From positions 1 to 64,000 of the forward strand of contig CAXIWF010000762.1 of assembly GCA_964036045.1 (NCBI GenBank): 64,000 nt of DNA, in the 5' to 3' direction. The notes below the pieces were generated by a model. The model ran no database searches. It was not told the origin of the DNA and saw only the letters and a list, made by a program, of their open reading frames with translations. The stretch comes from Eutreptiella sp. 'Long Island Sound 2002'. Its lineage: Eukaryota; Euglenozoa; Euglenophyceae; Eutreptiales; Eutreptiaceae. The position numbers and the translations under genes were made by a program. This document shows positions 31,101 to 42,267 of the stretch, one piece after another (position 1 is the stretch's first letter; each line of letters begins with the position of its first letter).

Positions 31101-33025
31101 GTGCGTTCTGGGCATCATTGCAGTGTACCACACATCCCAGCCCCATGCGGTTTGTTGTGATGTGATGTTCGGCCGTGGCTGACATGCGTGGCTGTCACGT
31201 ACCGCGCTTTGCCGGCGTGTGTGTGTGTGTGTTTGTGTGTGTGTGTCGCGCGCGCGCACGGGCTTGTCTCAGCAACGGGGGTGGGGGGTGAACCGCTGTT
31301 TTGTCTGGACTTTTGGTACCGCGGCCGTGCTTGTGCACGGGGGAGGGGGGGGTGCCAACAATTTTTTCGCTCTGAGGGACTTCATGACAAAAAACAAAGA
31401 AAGGAATGTTGTGGATGGTCATCTGTTTGGCATCAAAGAAGCTGCGTAGGGAAAACAGCAGCTGCATCATGGCACCGTCGGGTATTCCACAGCAATGTGT
31501 GACCACCAAGGCACATGTTCTGCTGCTGGTCCGCCTCGCAACCCGGTTCTGAAAACCCCCCCCCCCCCACCCCAACCCCTACTCGAGTACTTGTAGCCCC
31601 AATCGGCGCTTGCAAATGGTCGGAGAGTGCACTCTGCATGTTGGACTGTCCGAGGCGCATAGGTCTGCTGGGGTGGCCTTGTGTGTGTCCAAACCATCGC
31701 AAACCATGACGAACCTTTGTCATCCGTGACTGGACCACTGCTCTTTGAGTGTTGGCTGCCCAAGCGGATGATGTGCACCCAAAAGGGCCATTTCACCCTC
31801 AAAGACCCGAAAGGGCTGGTGTTGCGGGGTTTGGATGCCAGTGTCCCCTTTGACCGCGATGCACAGCCCCTCCCCCTGTCATGATGATGAGCGATGACTC
31901 AGGTGATCTGTCGGAGGGGCAAGCGGAAATAGCGCAGCTGTGCAGGCGGCAGTGACACACAGTGGCGATTCGAAGGTTAGCGTGGTGGGGGGATACACTG
32001 GACATGCAGGCAGCCAAGCAGCTCTTGTTGGGACCACAGCCAAGCAAAGCTGGTGGGCAATGGACTGCCTTAGAGCGGCAGGCATGCAACTTTGGCCCTG
32101 TAGCATGTGTCGGTGGCGTCTTGGGGAAGTGCATTTGAGCCCCCTTGCCTAAGACACGCAGGGAGTATGTCCCATATTAATTTGGGTCCCAATAAAAGTC
32201 ACTCCTGTTTTCCCGATGTGAGGAGGGTTGCTCAGACTCCACACAGTTTCAGAGGTTTGTGCGAACCCCCCCCTAAAAAAAGATCCCCGGATGAATAGTT
32301 TGTTCATCTGGATGACAACCAAACCAATGAGCGACAAGACCGGCAATTTTGATGGGATACTGAAATGTAATCTTGGTTCTCTGTTTACATTCCAGTTTCA
32401 GTGGTATTGTTTTCCCAAGTCAAAGCATTCAACAACATGGCTGCCTGCACAGTCATCACACGGCTGTTGGTGACAGTTCCTGCATGACACAGTTGGAGAG
32501 GAATCATTGCGATCGGCGTGGAGCATGTGGGTCATTAGCATTGTCAGCACACACGTCTTGCGTATTTCTGGACCGCAATGACCCCGATGGCCTACCAACT
32601 GGCAAAGACGCTGGCTGCGTCAGCCCAATGGTTCCTGAGTACAGCAACAGTGACACATCAATCAGCTGCAATGGAAGTGAGACCACCAGAAATGACAATC
32701 AGCAAAATGCCCAGTTCTCGGGCTTTTGCCTTCACCAATGCAATGTGGCATATTGCACCAAAACTGTCCCAGTTTGTGGATGTTTGCAGTTCCACAGCGC
32801 CTGGCAAATACCATCAGCAATCAAAACCAAATTCCCTGGTGGCACCTTTCTCACTCCATAATGCATGCATGTTTCACTATGAAAATGCCAGAATGCTGTC
32901 AGTTGTCTCTAAATCTACTGTTTTCCCCCTGTGGACATATGTTTCCCCACGCGGTGGGTGGTTTTCAGGTGTTTTACTTCCGCGCACTACACCAACACCT
33001 TTTTTCTTCGGACTGGTGCACAGCA
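28177..33025. other. 4.8-kb stretch, no gene recognised
   Basis: Frames are short and shifting on both strands. Around 30020-31150 the sequence is GC-rich and opens several frames without motifs. A GT run lies at 31218-31255. No RNA gene or element end could be recognised. Confidence 0.4.
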
Positions 33026-33029
33026 TAGG

Positions 33030-33450
33030 CGCATGCTGTGGGCACGCCCTCCACGCAGGCACACCCTCCAGAGCACAGCAGCCTACTACTAACCCAGAGC
33101 ACAGCATTCTGCAACTTGATTGAGTGTGTGGTGACCCGCGGACTCCACACGTGCAGCACTCTCTATGTGAGTACACCCCGCAACAAGGGCACACCCTCCA
33201 CACAAGTATACCACACCACTCAGACGCACACTCCGCGTGGAGGGTGTGTGCTCGCGCAGGGTGTGCCCATTTGGAGGGTGTGTCTGTGCGGACACCGGTG
33301 CAGCCTCCACCTACGCACACCCTCCCCACACGTGTGCCCCCCCCCACATGCGTACATGTGTGGAGGGTGCCCTGTACACACACACTCCACCATGTGTGCA
33401 CACCCTCCACACACGCACACCTTCCGCACACATACGGATGCATCAATCCC
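33030..33450. repeat. CACACCCTCCA-type degenerate minisatellite
   Basis: Many copies of CACACCCTCCAC and its reverse complement GTGGAGGGTGTG, spaced by 10-30 bases. Both orientations occur, mostly C-rich at 33040-33210 and 33310-33420 and G-rich at 33236-33290, so hairpins are possible. Confidence 0.75.
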
Positions 33451-33727
33451 CTGACCCAATGAGTCATTTGGCCCCCGCTGTGCCACCGTGTTCTGCTGCT
33501 TCATGCGCATCCTCACGACACTTCTGCAGATGCTGACTTTGAGACCACTCAGGACGACCTCACCCCTGGACATGACACCCCTACGCCAAAGGCAATGGAT
33601 GTCATCAAGCAGGAGCCCGTGGCTCGTTTCCGCAAGTCCTATTCGGACATGGCAGGTGCCCCCCCCCTGCACCGGCGGTCATGGGGGGCATGGCCCAGGG
33701 GGGGTTGACCCCCCCCCTGCTCCCCCT

Positions 33728-33863
33728 GGACAAGTCGTCCGGGGGCTCCGTTGACACAACCAAAACACGTTCGGGCCCACAGAGGGTCAGAATGTGCAAA
33801 GAACGAGAGGCCGATAGGCGCCGCCAAAGGCAAACAACCGGATACCGAGGCCCTGTGCCAAAC
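33728..33863 (+). repeat. Dispersed repeat, copy 2 (plus orientation)
   Basis: Matches the reverse complement of 4204-4337 over about 135 bases, including GGACAAGTC, TCCGTTGACACAACCAAAAC and GGCGCCGCCAAAGGCAAAC. A partial third copy is at 34670-34743. Confidence 0.75.
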
Positions 33864-34669
33864 CCCCCCCCACTCCCCCTTCCCTTGCAGACCCGGGGCT
33901 CTTGGTCCCCCCTCCCCCTCCTCCCCCATGCCGCATGGGGGGGCCATGTGGACCTCCGCCCACGGAGGGGCGCGCCCCTTCGGGGGTCGGTGTGCCGGGC
34001 GCACCGCACCCCCGGGGCCCCCCTGGACCACAGCTCCGGCTGTGGTCCGTGTTCGCAGTCCTGCTCTTCTCAGGCCGTCGAATGTTGATGCCGGAGGAGG
34101 TGGGCACAGGGGCCCGTGCGATGGGCGGTGGCGAGGGGGGCGGCCGGTCTGAATCCAGACACCCAACCCCCCCTCCAAACCCCCCCAAAAGTTCTCCTGC
34201 CTGCCTTTCTGCCAGTTGAGATCTGGGGGGAAACTGCCGGCGCCGGAGGCACCGAACAAAGTTTTCTGGGCATACAAAACGGGGGAAGCTTGTTTTGCCA
34301 CCCGATGTGTGTGCACTCAACAACGCTCAGATATCCCGGGAAATGCAGTGCAAAAGTTGCCCAGTCTAAACACTTCCCTGTCCTCTGGTGTCAACTGACA
34401 GCCGTCCTCACCCGGTCTTCCGCTCTTGTTTTCTTTTCCGCTTGCCTTCCACCCGCTCAAGCTTCACGTATCCGGTCCACTCCTTCTCATGCCTCCCAAG
34501 AACTCGAAGCAGACGGGGCATGTGGAGTACGCTTGTCGCTGTGGCCCTCCACTTCGCAATGCCACCAATGCCTTGTGGTTATGGGCAGTGCCTTGCCTGA
34601 GTCATGCCACCGGGCCGCCTGCCTCACAGGGGATTCCCGCAGTGGTGCGGATGCCGGCTTGTCATAGCA

Positions 34670-34743
34670 GAAGGTGCAAGGGCGAGAGGCCAACAGGCGC
34701 CGCCACAGGCTAATAGAGCCAACCACCAAGGCCTTGTGCCAAA
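34670..34743 (+). repeat. Dispersed repeat, partial copy 3
   Basis: Shares GAGAGGCC, AGGCGCCGCCA and AAGGCCTTGTGCCAAACC with the end of the copies at 33728 and 4204 but lacks their first half. Confidence 0.6.
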
Positions 34744-35667
34744 CCACACCCCCCCTTTCCTGCTTCACACCCCCGGGGCAGGAACCCCCTGCACCCCCCC
34801 TCGGCGCCCCCCTCCCCATCCGGACCCCCCACCAGTTCTACAACACGGTTTTGGGGGGTCAATATTCGAACAGCCCCCCCCCCCCCCCCTCGGGCGGTGG
34901 TGAGTCTGGCAAGTACAGGGGGAGGGCCACATTTCGCCGGGGGACAATTTCGTGGGGAAAACTCCGCCGTTAACAAAAGTGGCGAACTTTTCCCCCGGCG
35001 AAATTTTGGTGGAACAGTTCCATCTTTTGCCACCGCTGCAGAGGGATTGTCTTTTCTAGGAAGAGCCAAGTTTCTTGCGCAGTCAAAGGCCAAAGTTGTG
35101 GCCTGTCCGCACCGCCGGCGGGCGACTGTTCACACGTCGTCTCTTCACCGGCGACGACTGTTAGACCGCCCCATCCGCGATATGACTTTGAGGGGTGGCT
35201 GTGTGACGTGCCCGGGGCCGCGGCGGTGTGCGGTGGGCGCAGGGTGCGGGCCCGGCAGACCCCCCACGAGGGCGGGGGTCCTTCCTGGCGGCCAGGACAG
35301 CCCTAGTGCAGTGTGCCGCACAGAGGGGGGGGGGGGGCAAGTGCCTGTAGGACAGACCCGCGCCGTGACCCCGTGTCCGGGGGGCCGCACGGTGTCCGGG
35401 TGCAGCGGACAACCCCCTACACGCCCTCCATCGCGTCCGCAGCCCAGCGCTCGGTCAGCCCCTGCGTCCGGGCCCTCACTTGTGTGGCCTGTGGAGGGGG
35501 GGGGGGGGACGGGGATGGTCTGGGCTATGCCGGACCCGTTTGGGGGGTGTCTGGATGCGGCGGGTCTGTGGGGGATGTCTAGCGGCTGCGATGCTGCCTC
35601 ACCACAGCCCCCGGTCCCCACCCCCAGCCCCATTTCCTTTCCTTTGCCCTCAGCCAAGAGTGATGAC

Positions 35668-35842
35668 CTCAGCAGCGAAGAAGATGCGTGCAGCAGCCTC
35701 GTAGCGCACCGCAGCTCCCCAATGCACCGCAAGTCCTCCTGCAAGTCCACTCCGGGGGCCCGCACACCGCAGAGGGGCACCCCGAAGGCCTTGGCGGACG
35801 AGATGCCCCGCCGATCTGCAATGTCTGCCAAGAGGCCCACCA
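35668..35842 (-). CDS. Candidate internal exon, unknown product
   Basis: A 175-nt block after an acceptor (GGTGACAG preceded by a CA repeat) and before a GTCATC donor. It reads VGLLADIADRRGISSAKAFG, then VPLCGVRAPGVDLQED and LRCATRLLHAS. The alternative frame also gives a protein-like end (VHWGAAVRYEAAARIFFAAE), so the frame is not certain. No family recognised. The donor is weak. Confidence 0.3.
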
Positions 35843-35852
35843 CTGTCACCAG

Positions 35853-35879
35853 GTGTGTGTGTGTGTGTGTGTGTGGTGC

Positions 35880-35942
<63 letters not shown>

Positions 35943-36062
35943 TCACTGATGGTGCGCTTCCGCGGTTTCGTCCTCTGATCCGCTTCACCAAGTGCGTGCA
36001 CGCGCGTGTGGTGCCGTGCGTGCGTGCGTGCGTGGTGCCCCGTGCATGTGTGTGTGTGGTGC

Positions 36063-36095
<33 letters not shown>

Positions 36096-36177
36096 GAGGG
36101 TGTGTGTGTGGGGGGGGTGCGTGTGAGGGTGTGTGTGAGGTGTGTGAGGGTGTGTGTGTGTGTGTGTGTGTGTGATC
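35853..36177. repeat. (GT)n microsatellite cluster
   Basis: Pure GT repeats at about 35853-35874 and 35883-35941, and GT/GGGT-rich repeats at 36048-36175, separated by a 60-base unique segment. They produce spurious Val-Cys and Thr-His frames. Confidence 0.9.
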
Positions 36178-36193
36178 TGTGTGTGACCTGTAT

Positions 36194-36478
36194 GATACAG
36201 CTGTGCATACCCCACGTAACCCACGGGCCACGAAGACGTACATTGATACCTCAGCATCTCGCCGACGTACCATATGGTGCTTGAAGTGTGGCTGCCCGGA
36301 CCATGCAACTGTTGACTGTTCCAAGGAATCACCAGCCATAGTGGTACCAGAAAGAGAGGAGGATAAAGCCAGAATGCAAGGGTTCTGTAGGTACTGTGGG
36401 TACCCGGGACGTGGCATCGAACAGTGCATGCGCCGGGGCATGGAAGTGGGCAACCAAAATACCGGGGAGATCCGTGGA
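36194..36478 (+). pseudogene. Gag zinc-knuckle fragment (retroelement)
   Basis: The plus frame reads TIWCLKCGCPDHATVDC with a complete CCHC knuckle (CX2CX4HX4C). Further on, CRYCGYPGRGIEQC has Arg in place of the zinc-binding His (one base change, CAT to CGT). The double knuckle is typical of retroelement Gag, but the sequence differs from the Gag at 15.6-18.1 kb, so it comes from another family. It abuts head-to-head with the minus-strand pol fragment that starts at about 36480. No start codon or upstream Gag is present. Confidence 0.55.
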
Positions 36479-36479
36479 A

Positions 36480-38711
36480 ATGGCCGAGTCGAACTCCTCC
36501 TTCTCTAGTGCTTGCCACTGGAGCAACGTTCCACCTCCGCCCACATTGCTGGCGTCAGTCACCAGGATAATTTCCCCTTGTGCTCTAGGCACGCCCAGGC
36601 ACTTAGCGTTGGCCACTTTGTCCTTGATCTCGCCAAACGCTTGTTGTTCTTGAGGGCCCCAGCGCCAGGTAGTACTCTTCTTGATGAGATCCGTCAGGAT
36701 GGCGCTGGTGTAGGTGAAATTTTTGATGTGGCGGCGGTAGAAGTTGCAGGCCCCGATGAAACTATGGACATCATGGAGCCCTTTCTTGGGGTCTTCCTGT
36801 CATACCTTAGCATCCATCAGGGGTTGGGCCTTAGAGGCCGCTGGGGTCCACCACCCATAGCCAATGTCGAACTGCAGGTACTGCATAGTCTCCTGCATGA
36901 ACTCACACTTCTCCAGCTTGAGTCTGGTGTGGTTCTCCTGGCAGACTGCAAAGAACTCCCCCAAGAGGATGAGGTGGTCCTCTTGGGTGTACGTTCCCAG
37001 GCATACATCGTCGATGTGTGCTTCCATCTGGGCGCCCCGGGATATGAGTTCTTGCACCACAGGTCTTCGACGTAGGATGGATAGGATCCTGTTCATCAGC
37101 TCTTGAAAAAGAGCGGGTGCGTTAGCCACGCCAAAGGGCATGGCCTTCCACTTGAACACCCTCCCCTGAGGGGTGATGAAGGCTAGGAGCTCCTGGGCAT
37201 TGGGCGTTAGGTCCACTTGCCAGAATCCACTCCGCTTGTCCATCTTCGTCTTGTAGCGGCAGGAGGCTATCTTCTCAAGGGTTGACTCCATGTTAGGAAT
37301 GGACCCTGAGTGGTTCAGCGTCTTTTGGTTCAGCTCTCCATAGTCCACTACCAGCCGCTTGGCTGTAGACCCAGGCTTAGCCACCAGGAAACAGGGGCTG
37401 CAGTGTTGGGGGTAGTCCCCATCCTTGTACTCCAGGACCAGGCCAGCGTCGATACATTCTTGTATCTGTCGCTCGATCTCATCGGCCTGCTCTTTAGGAG
37501 CCGGGTAGGGTCTCCTACGTATCTTGTGACCCACAAACTCGGGCTTCAGCTTGAGGTCCATCTGTACCAGCTTGTCACAGGAGGCTGGTGGGGGTAGTTC
37601 TCCGAATACCTCCAGGTAGGTCCTGATCAGCTTCTGTACTCTAGGGTCCAAGAGTTTGATCTTGTCCTCCAAGTCCTCGTCAGAGTGTAAATTGCTTGCC
37701 CCTTGGTGTATAGAAGCAGGGAGGTGATCCTCAACCGGCTCAGCGTCCTTGGTCGTATCCTTCAGCCCTTGATAGGCGTAGAGAAGGTCTCGCTCCACAG
37801 TCTCAGGTGGTCGGTGACAACATAGGCACACTCGAGGGGGTTCGCATACGCATTCCTCTGAGAGTTCATCCTCCTCTGGGGTCCTGACATGGGCACCCCA
37901 TACGCTCTTCATGAGCTTCACATCCACCTCTCGTTGCCAGGTGGTAATCTTCTGTTCGAGGTCCTCCTTCAGTTGGGAGATACATCCCATAGACCCTTGC
38001 TTCAACGGCCAGGAGCGGCGGGTAGGCCTAGCGTAGCATAGTTTTTTTGCCACCAGTCTCCTCTTGGAGTCCACGTACTCTCTCAGCCTGGATCGGGGAT
38101 CCAGCTCCTCGTCCAAGGGCTCTTCTCCCCTCATGGAGAGTAGGGGTTTCAGTGGGGCAGCGTACTCGGCGTTCGCCACTTCCTCCACGCACGTCTGCAC
38201 GAAGAAGGCGTCATGCTCAGTCTTGTCACCAGAGTGTACAGAGTTGGGTAGCTCGGATAGCCCACACTCTGAGACTACATCAGGATTAGATACACGGCAG
38301 GGGGAGTTGGGGGCAACAGTGTCAGACACGACGTACTCATCTCCCACAGGAGTAGTCTCCACGGCGTCTCCAGGTCGTAGTTGATTCTTCTGGACATCCA
38401 GGGTGTAGCTGCTGCTTCCACGTTGAATTTCCTGGACCATAGCAGGGTCCAGATCCTCCCATGGCACTAGGGCTAGACTCCCGTCTACCACGCTTAGCAT
38501 GCTCCCCCATCCAGGTCTCCCGATGGGCGTCTTGCGGCCCAGAGGCACGTAGATGGCGTCATCCGGCAGCTGGATGGAGGTGAGCGTCAGCTTGTCCAAC
38601 ACAGTACGCCAGTACTCATTTCCCCCATGGGCTCCCCAATCAGGGGAGCACAGGACCATACAGGAACGTTCCAGGGCCACCTTGGTCAGGACCTTCCCCA
38701 GTTCACTGAGG
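36480..38711 (-). pseudogene. Truncated Ty3-like pol (methyltransferase-like to RNase H)
   Basis: Colinear and highly similar to residues about 215-950 of the intact pol. It starts inside the methyltransferase-like domain (SELGKVLTKVALERS) and runs through RT (HIDDVCLG intact) to the RNase H motif VTDASNVGGGG. A TGA at 36800-36802 replaces the CGA codon (DAKV stop QEDP) found in the fragment at 45 kb, a transition at a CpG. Neither LTR, integrase nor protease is present. Subfamily variants (NQKTL, FKWKAMPF, NRILSILRRRPVVQ) are shared with the fragment at 44957-46083 and not with the intact element. Confidence 0.9.
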
Positions 38712-39185
38712 TAGGTGGGTAGGTCGGCTCAGGACTGGGGTTGCCCCGCTGGGGGGTCTTACCAAGGGGCTTTTGCTCACCCACCCACGGCCCCACTGCA
38801 CGTGCCCCCACAAAGCGGCTCCCCCACATGGGGGAAGGGCGCGGTCGCCGCGAGCAGTACCCTACAGCGGGTTCTGCCCAGAGAGGTAACCCATGTTCGA
38901 CCGAAGTCTCACACTCCTCTCCTTCGGGCGGATGATACCTGGGGGAGGGTCCCATCGCACATCCTCATCAACCTCCAGATTCTGGGGCCCAGGGGCCGGG
39001 AGCCAGGCCATAGGCCCTGTCCTGCAGGCACCCCCACCTGGGTTGGTTTTTCAGCAGGCGTGAGGCGACTTGAAGAAGCTTGTGCTACGGGACTCGCATG
39101 CCGTGGCGCACACTCACGCCTCCTGACTCGGTCGAGCTTGCGCTCTCCCGGGGGGCCGGGGGTTCGAAGTACGTCGTTGCGGTCG
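38712..39185. other. Spacer between pol fragment and tandem repeat
   Basis: GC-rich sequence without recognisable coding motif. A plus-strand frame of 166 codons (38715-39215) has no motif and an ordinary GC-driven composition. Confidence 0.4.
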
Positions 39186-39189
39186 GTCG

Positions 39190-40330
39190 TTCGGTCGTTT
39201 AATGGTTCGGCGTAGTTTGTTAATGTCGGTTGGTTGCGTGATGGTAGAGTCACGATGTTCTGTTTTGTTCGTGGGCATGGTCGTCGGCGGGCGTGGCGCA
39301 CTACGGTGTCGCCAACCCGTTGGACGCCGTTCCCGTTGCGACCCGTGCACGCCTGGCCGGTTAGGTGTTGGCCGGCTTGCGTGTGGTCTGTTTACGGTCA
39401 AGTCGTGGCGGCAGCTGCGGTGTGGTTGGTGCGTGGTTGTCTTGGCCGCCCCATGGTCGGCTTGGTTTGCGTGGGTTCCGTCGCGCTGCTGCCGGCGGTT
39501 GCATCGCCGAACGTTGTTTGTGTAGCCGGCACGTCCGTGTCGGTGCTGGTTAGTTGTGTCTTGGTTTGTCCAAGTGTGGTGTAGTGTAGTTTGTTAACGG
39601 TGATCGGTCGGTCGTTTAACGGTTCGGCGTAGGTTGTTAATGTTGGTCGGTCGGTGGCGTGATGGTAGAGTCACGGTGTTCTGTTTTGTTCGTGGGTATG
39701 GTCGTCGGCGGGCGTGGCGCACCACGGTGTCGCCAACCCGTTGGGCGCCGTTCCCGTTGCGACCCGTGCATGCCTGGTTGGTTAGGTGTTGGCCGGCTTG
39801 CGTGTGGTCTGTTTACGGTCAAGTCGCGGCTGCAGCTGCGGTGTGGTTGGTGCGCGGTTGTCTTCGCCGCCTCATGGTCGGCTTGGTTTGCGTGGGTTCC
39901 GTCGCCCTGCTGCCGGTGGTTGCATTGCCGAACGTCCGTGTCGGTGCTGGTTAGTTGTGTCCTTGTTTGTCCAAGTGTGGTGTAGTGTAGTTTGCTAACG
40001 TTGGTTGGTTGGGTTCGTAATGGTAGAGTTGTGGTGTTCTGTTGTGTTCGTGGGTATGGTGGTCGGCGGGCGCGGCGCATCATGGTGTCGCCAACCAGTT
40101 GGACGCCGTTCCCGTTTCGTCCCATGCATGCCTGGCCAGTTTGGTGTTGGCCGGCTTGCGTGTGGTCTGTTTATGGTCACGTCCTGGCCGCTGTGTGGTT
40201 TTGTTGGTGCACGGTCGTGTTAGCCGCCTCATGGTCGGCTTGTTCGGCGTTGGTTCCTTGGCGCTGCAGCGGGCGCCTGCGCAGTTCGATGTTGTTGGTG
40301 TAGGTGCCATGCTTGTTTCGGTGTTGGTTG
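39190..40330. repeat. Three tandem copies of a 0.36-0.42-kb repeat
   Basis: The marker ATGGTAGAGT(C/T) recurs at 39241, 39662 and 40020, giving spacings of 421 and 358 bases. Units share GTCGCCAACC, GTTGGCCGGCTTGCGTGTGG and TGGTCGGCTTG. The first two are near-identical; the third is more diverged and lacks about 60 bases. The GC-rich repeat opens parallel frames that are probably not genes. Confidence 0.85.
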
Positions 40331-41733
40331 GTGCCAGCTACGTGGGGCCGGCATGGTACATTTTGACTGTGCGCCGTCCCCTCACCGTGGGGGAGAAAAG
40401 TAACGATAGGTTGTTTGACCGTTGCGAAAAGTTTCCAAATTTGGTGCTACATTCCCTGTCCCGCCCTGGCAGCGTTACATGCACAACCCATCATCCGGTG
40501 TTTCGCAGTGCCCTTCGGCCGTCCTTTCAGCTTCGCCTGTGCCATTCATATGTACACCCCCGTCGGTGGCAAGGCCCCGTCGGTCCCCCTTGGTGCATCC
40601 CCGTGCTCCCCATGGGAGCCCCAGGGTGCCGCTCCGGCTCGGTGGTGCGGTGCTCGTGCTCGTGTCTGCCTGCCTGTCGCGCGCCGTATCGTGCCGTGTC
40701 TCGCGGGTTATGTGGCTGGCGTGTCGGCGTCGCAGTGCGGTGTTTGGCGGTTAGGGTGGTTAGGGCGGCCCGGCTCGTGCTTTGGTGTCGGGACGCTCCG
40801 TCCGGTGTGGCGGGCTGGGTTCGGCGTAACACAGCCGTGCCCGCTGGCAGGAGCCGGCGGGTTCGCGGGTCCCGTGTGGCGAGCTTGTGGTCCCTTGCGT
40901 GCCCCTGGTGGGGGTCCCGAGGAAAGGAATACTGGGCAGTGTCAAAGCCCCCCTCTCGCTTCTTGACGCTGTTAGCTTTCTGCGGGGAATGTGTCCCTGG
41001 TATCATTCTCGAAGGTTATATGTGCCGAATCCCCCCCAGCGTCCCAGGCGTTTAACTTTCCCGGAGGAGGTGCGCGCCGGTCCCAGCGGCGCACGTATCC
41101 CTTGATTCTCGCCTTGGAAGGTAACATTCTGGACGATTGCTCGATAACGTTCCCGTGGTCATCGGCCCGGCCGTGGGTCCCGCGTGTTTGGCTGGCCCCT
41201 TGGCAGGGCCCCTTGTGGGTCCGGTTCGCGGGAGAGGAGGGTCAGGTGGAAGGACAGGTCCGAGTTGGGCGCCCCCCCTTTCTCTGTTGCAGGCAGGTTG
41301 CGGGGGTCCGAGAAGCGTGGCCCCCACCCGGGGGATGTGGGAGGAATTCGTTGGGTTTTTGTTCGTGTTCGACACCATGGGCTGCTAAGGCTAGCCGCTA
41401 TTCTTTGGGTGTCCGTTGCACGGGCTGGGCAGGTCGACGTCTTTCCCGCCGGCGTGCCCGACCGACAGGCGTTGGTGGAGTGTGTTGCGCGGCCGCGCTT
41501 TGTCGGGTTGTACGAGGGGGTCCTCTTGGGCAAGGTCGGCTCGCCCGGGGCCGTCGCGGTTGACGGCCGATTCTGCAGCCGTTGGTGTGACGTCCATCCT
41601 CGGGTCCTCCGGCGAGAGGAGGTGATCCCGCGGCCGCCGTGTTGTCTCCTCCTTTGCGTATGGTTGGTGCGGGATTCGCGTCGCGCGTGCGTGGCGGTGC
41701 GTCGTCACTGCAGGTCCGGTGGCCGGCTGCGGC
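40331..41733. other. 1.4-kb GC-rich stretch, no gene recognised
   Basis: Downstream (minus-strand sense) of the Ulp1-like ORF. Frames are open on both strands because of composition. I find no RT, transposase or other motif that would complete a mobile element. Confidence 0.4.
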
Positions 41734-42267
41734 TCAGCGCCCTGGGGGGTTTCCCACGCGTCGCACAAGGGCGCTGCGGAGGGCACTGAAGATTTCGTGC
41801 ACAAGGGCCGCGTGTGCCGCCTGGGCCTCCGTCTCAGTGTGGATGGTGGGCTGCAGTTGCTCGCCCAGCGCCAGCGCCCGGATCTGGTGGATCGCGAAGA
41901 CTGGGCACAGGTTGGGCGCAGTGGGGGTCTCTGCCGTCCGTTCGCGCTGAGGGATGGCCTCCAGCTGCTGCCGGCCGTCGAGGTAGAACCTCCATGTCGC
42001 TGACCATACCCTGGTGTGCGGCCAGCGGCGCCGCGCCCACCGCCAGAGGCAGTAGACGGCATGGCCTTGGTGCCAGGTGCCGGCCGTCCCCGACACGATG
42101 GCCGTCAGGGGGTCCGGGGGCTGGTCATTGAGCAGGGGGGTGGGGCTGTCCGGCAGGGCCGTGGTCGCCGGGAGCATGGAGTCGACGGCCTCCAAGCTCC
42201 AGTGGCTCTCCTGCAGGTGCGGGATGATCTGCACTTGGTAGTAGTGGCCATTTTCCAACACGATCAT
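41734..42267 (-). CDS. Ulp1-like cysteine peptidase, catalytic part
   Basis: 177 codons starting MIVLENGHYYQVQIIPHLQE. Family C48 peptidases have a HW motif and, later, a Gln six residues before the catalytic Cys. Here SHWSLEAVDS gives His22-Trp23 with an Asp29, and WHQGHAVYC gives Gln67 and Cys73, exactly six apart. The Asp lies closer to the His than in Ulp1, so the third catalytic residue is unsure. Its ATG overlaps the stop of the upstream ORF as ATGA (42264-42267). The preceding part of the fold (ISDNLVEAWIWWFNTH) is in that ORF, so the two frames together form one domain. Such peptidases are common in transposons. Confidence 0.5.
   Translation of the reverse strand: MIVLENGHYYQVQIIPHLQESHWSLEAVDSMLPATTALPDSPTPLLNDQPPDPLTAIVSGTAGTWHQGHAVYCLWRWARRRWPHTRVWSATWRFYLDGRQQLEAIPQRERTAETPTAPNLCPVFAIHQIRALALGEQLQPTIHTETEAQAAHAALVHEIFSALRSALVRRVGNPPGR

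Noticed and set aside
35853-36177. His-Thr and Val-Cys proteins from the GT microsatellite
   Set aside because: Direct translations of a dinucleotide repeat.
39202-40303. Set of similar Cys/Trp/Val-rich proteins in tandem on plus
   Set aside because: They translate the tandem repeat; the frames differ between units and no start context or motif is conserved.
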